DNA of 64,000 nucleotides from Amaurobius ferox (Eukaryota > Arthropoda > Arachnida > Araneae > Amaurobiidae): NCBI GenBank assembly GCA_951213105.1, contig OX578146.1, positions 112,143,927-112,207,926 on the forward strand, read 5' to 3'. A model generated the notes under the pieces. It had not been told where the DNA came from and ran no database searches. It saw only the letters and a program-made list of their open reading frames with translations. Shown one piece after another: positions 59,525 to 64,000 of the stretch (positions within the stretch are counted from its first letter, which is position 1; every line of letters begins with the position of its first letter). The position numbers and the translations under genes were made by a program.

Positions 59525-60200
59525 TTTATTAAGGGCTCTCCTTTGAAATCGGCAATATTTTACGCTTCCACTTTTCAAATTTAGAACTGTGTAAAGGCTC
59601 TTCCCCCCCCCCCCTCCTACATTTAGAATTTTGTGGAAGAGTCCTTTCTTCATGTTTGAAATCTTGCGAAGGGTTATTTTTATGTTTAAAATTCTGTGAA
59701 GGATTACTCTTTAATGTTTTGAAATCTGTAAAGATCATTTGTTCACTTTGAAACTTTCTACAAGTCTAAATGCGAAATTCCTTTTCCTTATTTAGAATGT
59801 TGTGATTATTTTTGTCTTTAGTTGTGAGAACATTTTCTCGTGATTAGAATTCTCTGAAGAGTTGTTTTTTTTCTTCTTCTTACATTTAGAATTTTGTGAA
59901 CTGTTCTTTTTTATGTCTGGATATCTGTAAAGGTCTTTCCTTCACATTTGAAAATTTTTGAAAGGTCCCCATTTTATGTTTAAAATGTTGTAAAGATTCC
60001 CTTTCTCAGGTTTAGAATGTTTGGAAGGCTCCTTTTCTCACATTTAAAATGTTATGAAGGGTCCATTTCTGGTGCTTCAAATTTCGAGAAAGGCCCTTTT
60101 CTCGCATAAAAAAATATTGTGAAGGTCCTTTTCTCACGTTTCAAATGCTCTGAAAAACACTTTTCTACGCTTAAAAATTTTATGGAGGTTCTCAAACAAG
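59525..60200 (+). repeat. Degenerate ~33-bp minisatellite, array 2
   Basis: Around 18-20 units of the type CACATTTAGAATTTTGTGAA-GGTCCTTTTCT. Clear units start near 59620, 59652, 59884, 59945, 60009, 60040 and 60135. Unit length varies from about 30 to 35 bp, and divergence is high. The unit is the same, in opposite orientation, as that of the array at 34740-35165. Confidence 0.8.
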
Positions 60201-62089
60201 GTGAGAATCTCATATACTTTTCGTTTCAGATCTCCTAAAACAAACTGTAATAAAGTAGAAGAAAATTTGAAGCTTTTAAAAGACGTCTACAGTTTAAAAT
60301 GAATCGAAGGAAAATTTCCCGCCAAAAGCAGACTCTTCCATCTGGTCGCAACGAGATTAAATGCAAGAGCGTTATTAAACAGCTTGGGGGTGTCCATAAA
60401 ACGGCCCGGAACCAAGAATGCAATTTTCCCTAACACCCTCACGACGTTATTGTCTTAGATGGCTTCGACAAATCACCGTAGAAAAAAGGAACAAAACGAA
60501 GTTAGTATGTAATTCGCTGCCTTGGACATTACCCTCAGTCTCAGTCATTTTATTTGGGGTTCTTAGTCGAAGTCGTTTTTCGCAGTGATTTGATTGCACT
60601 ATATTCGTCCCCCCACCCCCACCCCCATGTTCGATTAAAGATCTCAGACTCTATTTAAAGAGAAAATATTTATTGGAGAATGTTTAAATACTGACTTTCG
60701 ATATTTTTTGTAATATCACACTTTTAAAAAAAGAAATTAAACTATATCTATTTTTAAGTATTTCTGCTGTACTTTTATATATTTTCATTGTATATATAGT
60801 AATTGTCTTCACATGAAATTCACATTTAATATTTATCAGAAAAGATAACTTATTAAATAAATATAACATAAAGCAGAAATAGATGGAATGACAAACTAAA
60901 TTCCAAAAAAAAAAAGAACTACAATAAATAAATTAAATTAAAAATATTTTTCTGTAATATCTTCTTAAGGAAACCTCTCAAATTTATCTACGATTGCTAC
61001 TTTAAAATGGAACAAAAGTAAGTTCAATACGAACAGAAATTCACAATCTCCAGAAAGTACGATCGGACAAAATATACGTATGTGAAAAAAATGTTTCAGA
61101 AACTTCACTTATGCGTCTGCAACATACTTTCATTAAGAATTCCATTTCAAAATTCTAAAAAGTATCTTGATCGAATTTATTTTAAAATTTGTTCCATCCG
61201 TCACAGGTAGCCTTTTCGAAAGCAGAAATATATTCCATAGTATTATCGATTTAAATTACAAACTAACTCAATCGATATGAATTTTCTCTTGACTTAAAGA
61301 ACAGAGTTGCAATGCTTCAACTTCACATCGATATTCCTACAAGAAATATCGGAACTTACTTCGTAGTAAGACAGTCGTTTTAATTTTTTTTTTTTTTTTT
61401 TTATCGCAATAGCAATTATTTTCCCGTCTGTGAACTTCTCATTTCCATACCTGGATTTTTTCAGACGATTTTTCTGAAAGGATCATTGGCTAATACAGTT
61501 ACAGTCAACTTCTCAGACAGTTATTGATAGAAACAGATGGTGCCAGATCATTAAAAAGAAATTCGCCACATTTTCTCCAAAACAAAGGTTTTGAGATGTC
61601 GCAGTTAACCGCACTCTGAGTTCCGAAAAAAATCCCTTTCTTTTATTTCTTTTTCAGTGTAAATTTTTCCCCTTCGCGTCAAGCAGAAATTAATTTACTT
61701 ATGTTTGGAATACTTTTAGCGACTTCTTTTATACGTTGTGCGAGGTACTAAAGGTAATTCTGATCTAATCACTTAGCAAATACTTTTCCAACAGCCATTT
61801 GTCTAGCTAGAGATTTCTAGATACCAGCATGGTTGACATGAAATCTTGCAATTTAACACTTTGAAATCTGCTTAAATCCTACTTAATCACTTAAGCCTAA
61901 CGAATGTACAATAGGATATATTGTAAGATACATTGAATTAATGTCATGTAATGGAAACTACGAATTTAGTGCAGAATATGTGTTATATTAAATTTATGTC
62001 AAGTAATTTATTGAGTTCATGGTATTCTAATGTTGGTTCATCTGTTGTTATACTGTGTACACTATCTCATAATACAATATATCGTTTGC

Positions 62090-62324
62090 AAAATGATATA
62101 ATCTTTCGCGCCAAAGTTCTCTTTAACTGAAATTGGTTCAATATAAATTGGTTCAAAGTTCTCTTTAACTGAAATTGGCTCAATATATTGGGTCAACTAA
62201 ATTTTGCCTAAGCAGCCAGTCGGCCATAGTTATAATTAGTTTGTTATCTCCAGAATGATGCATGCTAACATTTAAAAAGTCACAAATTAAGAAGGAAAAT
62301 CTCCTTGAGGGGAATCGCCTTTTT
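62090..62324. repeat. Direct repeat flanking interspersed copy 3, left
   Basis: Contains CTTTCGCGCCAAAGTTCT, CCTAAGCAGCCAGTCGG, AATTAGTTTGTTATCTC and CTCCTTGAGGGGAATCG in the same order as 63301-63510. Inside it, a ~42-bp piece (CAAAGTTCTCTTTAACTGAA...) is duplicated in tandem. Confidence 0.88.
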
Positions 62325-62486
62325 ACTTTCCTTATATACATAATGCATAAGGAAAGTATTGTGACGGGGTCGAAAATTCGAATTCGAGTTTTCGACGGGA
62401 GAGCACATTTCAAGCATCCCAGATCACGAATCAAACATTTTTGAAGTGATGTCTGTGTGTGTGTGTGAAAGCATGTGTGTGAGTGT

Positions 62487-62535
<49 letters not shown>

Positions 62536-63300
62536 TGTGTGTGTGTGTGTGTCAGTGAGTCTGTGGAGACGATAACTGATGAACGAATGGACCGATTCGA
62601 ACGAAATTTGGTACAAAAATCACAATCTATAAACACTGGAAGCCTATTGTTTTTATACGCAATCGAATGTTCAGAACCCACCTAAATTTTCGAGTGAAAT
62701 TTTGAAAAAATCGTCAAAAAATCAGAACCTCTAATAAAGTTACGCAAATAAGACATTTATTATGTAATTTTTCCTTAGAAAACGATGGGCATAAATTTTA
62801 GAACGCTAACATGAATCGTTCTCGAGATATTGCACATTTTTCAAAAAAAATTATCAAAAAGTCATATAAAAAAAAAATTCCTATTAAGAAACATGTTCAC
62901 TTTTCATATGTAATACTATGCGATACATTCGGTGACATCATTCTCGTGGATCTAGCTCGTTCCATTCATGAAAAAAGATACTTTGAGTAATACTTTTGTA
63001 TTTGAACGCCAATACTCATTTATCTGCTGTAAGAATAACTTATTTCTCCGTCCATAACGCTTGGCGAGATTTTGGCGACGAATTTGGCGGAATATCGCCA
63101 ACTTGGCGACATTTTTAATTGTTGCCAAATTAACAAAAATCTCGTCAAATGGATGAAAAATGACGACTAATTGAAGATTGAAGAAAATTCAATATCTTGG
63201 AAGGAATATAAGTATCTACCATAAAAATAACATTTGTTTTAACTGTAAAAGTAGTAAATTCATTGCATTATAAGGAAAGTCATGTGTTGCCCACATCAGA
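62325..63300 (-). repeat. Interspersed hairpin-ended repeat, copy 3 (976 bp)
   Basis: Inverted copy of the family at 26361 and 39104. On the minus strand it starts TCTGATGTGGGCAACACATG (at 63300) and ends with TATGCATTATGTATAAGGAA-type hairpin sequence at 62325. Its (CA)n core has grown to roughly 100 bp (62450-62552), far longer than in the other copies. The nested GGCGAGATTTT palindrome is at about 63060-63150. Confidence 0.9.
62450..62552. repeat. (GT)n microsatellite inside interspersed copy 3
   Basis: About 100 bp of GT/TG with a few GA and CA interruptions. It occupies the same place as the short (CA)n of copies 1 and 2. Confidence 0.95.
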
Positions 63301-63510
63301 TTTTTTAATAATATAACCTTTCGCGTCAAAGTTCTTTTTAACTGAAATTGACTTAATCCAGACAGCCTTTTAACTAAATTCTGCCTAAGCAGCCAGTCGG
63401 TCATAGTACTAATTAGTTTGTTATCTCAAGAATGCTGCATTTTAACATGCTAAAAGTTACAAATTAACAAAGAAAACCTCCTTGAGTGGAATCGGCATTT
63501 TTTTCCCCGA
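63301..63510. repeat. Direct repeat flanking interspersed copy 3, right
   Basis: Second copy of the ~210-bp sequence at 62090-62324, same orientation, starting immediately at the edge of the interspersed repeat. Shared blocks are CTTTCGCGTCAAAGTTCT, CCTAAGCAGCCAGTCGG and TAATTAGTTTGTTATCTC. Confidence 0.88.
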
Positions 63511-64000
63511 AGAATTCTGAAACATTCTTTTACATTAACAACGTGGAATCTAAAATCAAGTTTCTTTCAAACTTTCTAAAATCTACCATGCATCACACTT
63601 TCTATTTCAGTTATATTCGCCATATTTTAGTTAACTTTGTAAAGGTAGATAGATCTGTATTTTAAAGATTTACATGAAAACTTTTCTATTTTTCTTTTCT
63701 ATTTGTTATTCTATTTTCAAATTTTCGTACCTGCCAACATCTTGCAAATCGGTTCGTAAGCAAAGACTGTATCTTTTAGTCTTAAGAGTTACAACATTTT
63801 GCAAAACTGCAGCGAGAAATACATCTGGCCGAAACTTCCTTCAAAAGCAACAGAAAACAAAAATATACCGGTATCAAAAGCTTTTAAAAATGAGAATAAA
63901 CTTTCTGCTTTAGAACAGAGAAGATGCACCGCATGCTGGTGCAATTGTCTTCTGTGAAAGAAATTACAAAAGTACGTACACGCAGTACTATGTGTCATGA

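Larger units (their letters stand above)
55068..64000. other. First intron or upstream region, no exon recognised
   Basis: The Ig1 exon needs an upstream exon ending with one base of a split codon and carrying the signal peptide. I searched the minus strand for a short ATG-led hydrophobic frame followed by a GT donor in that phase and found none convincing. Contents: C tracts (55206, 56333, 58117), a ~180-bp (TA)n tract, a ~33-bp minisatellite (59525-60200), interspersed repeat copy 3 and its flanking duplications. Confidence 0.6.

Overview
The window is AT-rich eukaryotic DNA with long introns, GT-AG splice sites, many microsatellites and decayed DNA transposons. I see one protein-coding gene of the host. 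It lies on the minus strand and almost spans the window (1888-55067). Sixteen coding exons join in one continuous frame (3198 nt, 1066 codons, frame kept at all 15 junctions). They encode seven immunoglobulin domains, a fibronectin type III domain, a second degenerate FN3-like membrane-proximal region, one transmembrane helix and part of a cytoplasmic tail. Domain order and the wording of the tail match arthropod Echinoid (Ed), a homophilic/heterophilic adhesion receptor of adherens junctions. The gene and the repeat content point to an arthropod, probably a chelicerate such as a spider; the exact group is inference.

Layout, read in transcription order (right to left). 55068-64000 is upstream or first-intron sequence: no signal-peptide exon was recognised, but it holds a long (TA)n tract, a ~33-bp minisatellite and a ~976-bp interspersed repeat flanked by direct duplications. 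54732-55067 is the Ig1 exon. Next comes a 26.5-kb intron (28191-54731) carrying a 1467-bp hAT element with a perfect 8-bp target duplication and a 391-codon intact ORF, a second ~940-bp interspersed repeat, a second ~33-bp minisatellite in inverted orientation, a 100-bp tandem duplication, a 16-bp perfect hairpin, tRNA-like relics and several old local duplications. From 28190 to 1888 the other 15 exons are close together, with introns of 0.1-3.0 kb. Those introns contain a third copy of the interspersed repeat, a piggyBac-like MITE, a LINE 3' fragment, a mariner-like element with ~114-bp terminal repeats, and a TTF-finger hAT relic. 1-1887 is downstream intron or 3' sequence with three 169-bp satellite units. 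The signal-peptide exon and the true C-terminal exon are not identified, so the gene model is open at both ends.

No bacterial features, CRISPR arrays, rRNA genes or intact tRNA genes were seen. I found no clearly new biological system. The best leads are splice-level (a GC-AG intron and a 12-nt microexon in the receptor) and the repeat biology: the hairpin-ended family with a (CA)n core, the paired minisatellites, and the young N-terminally deleted hAT element.
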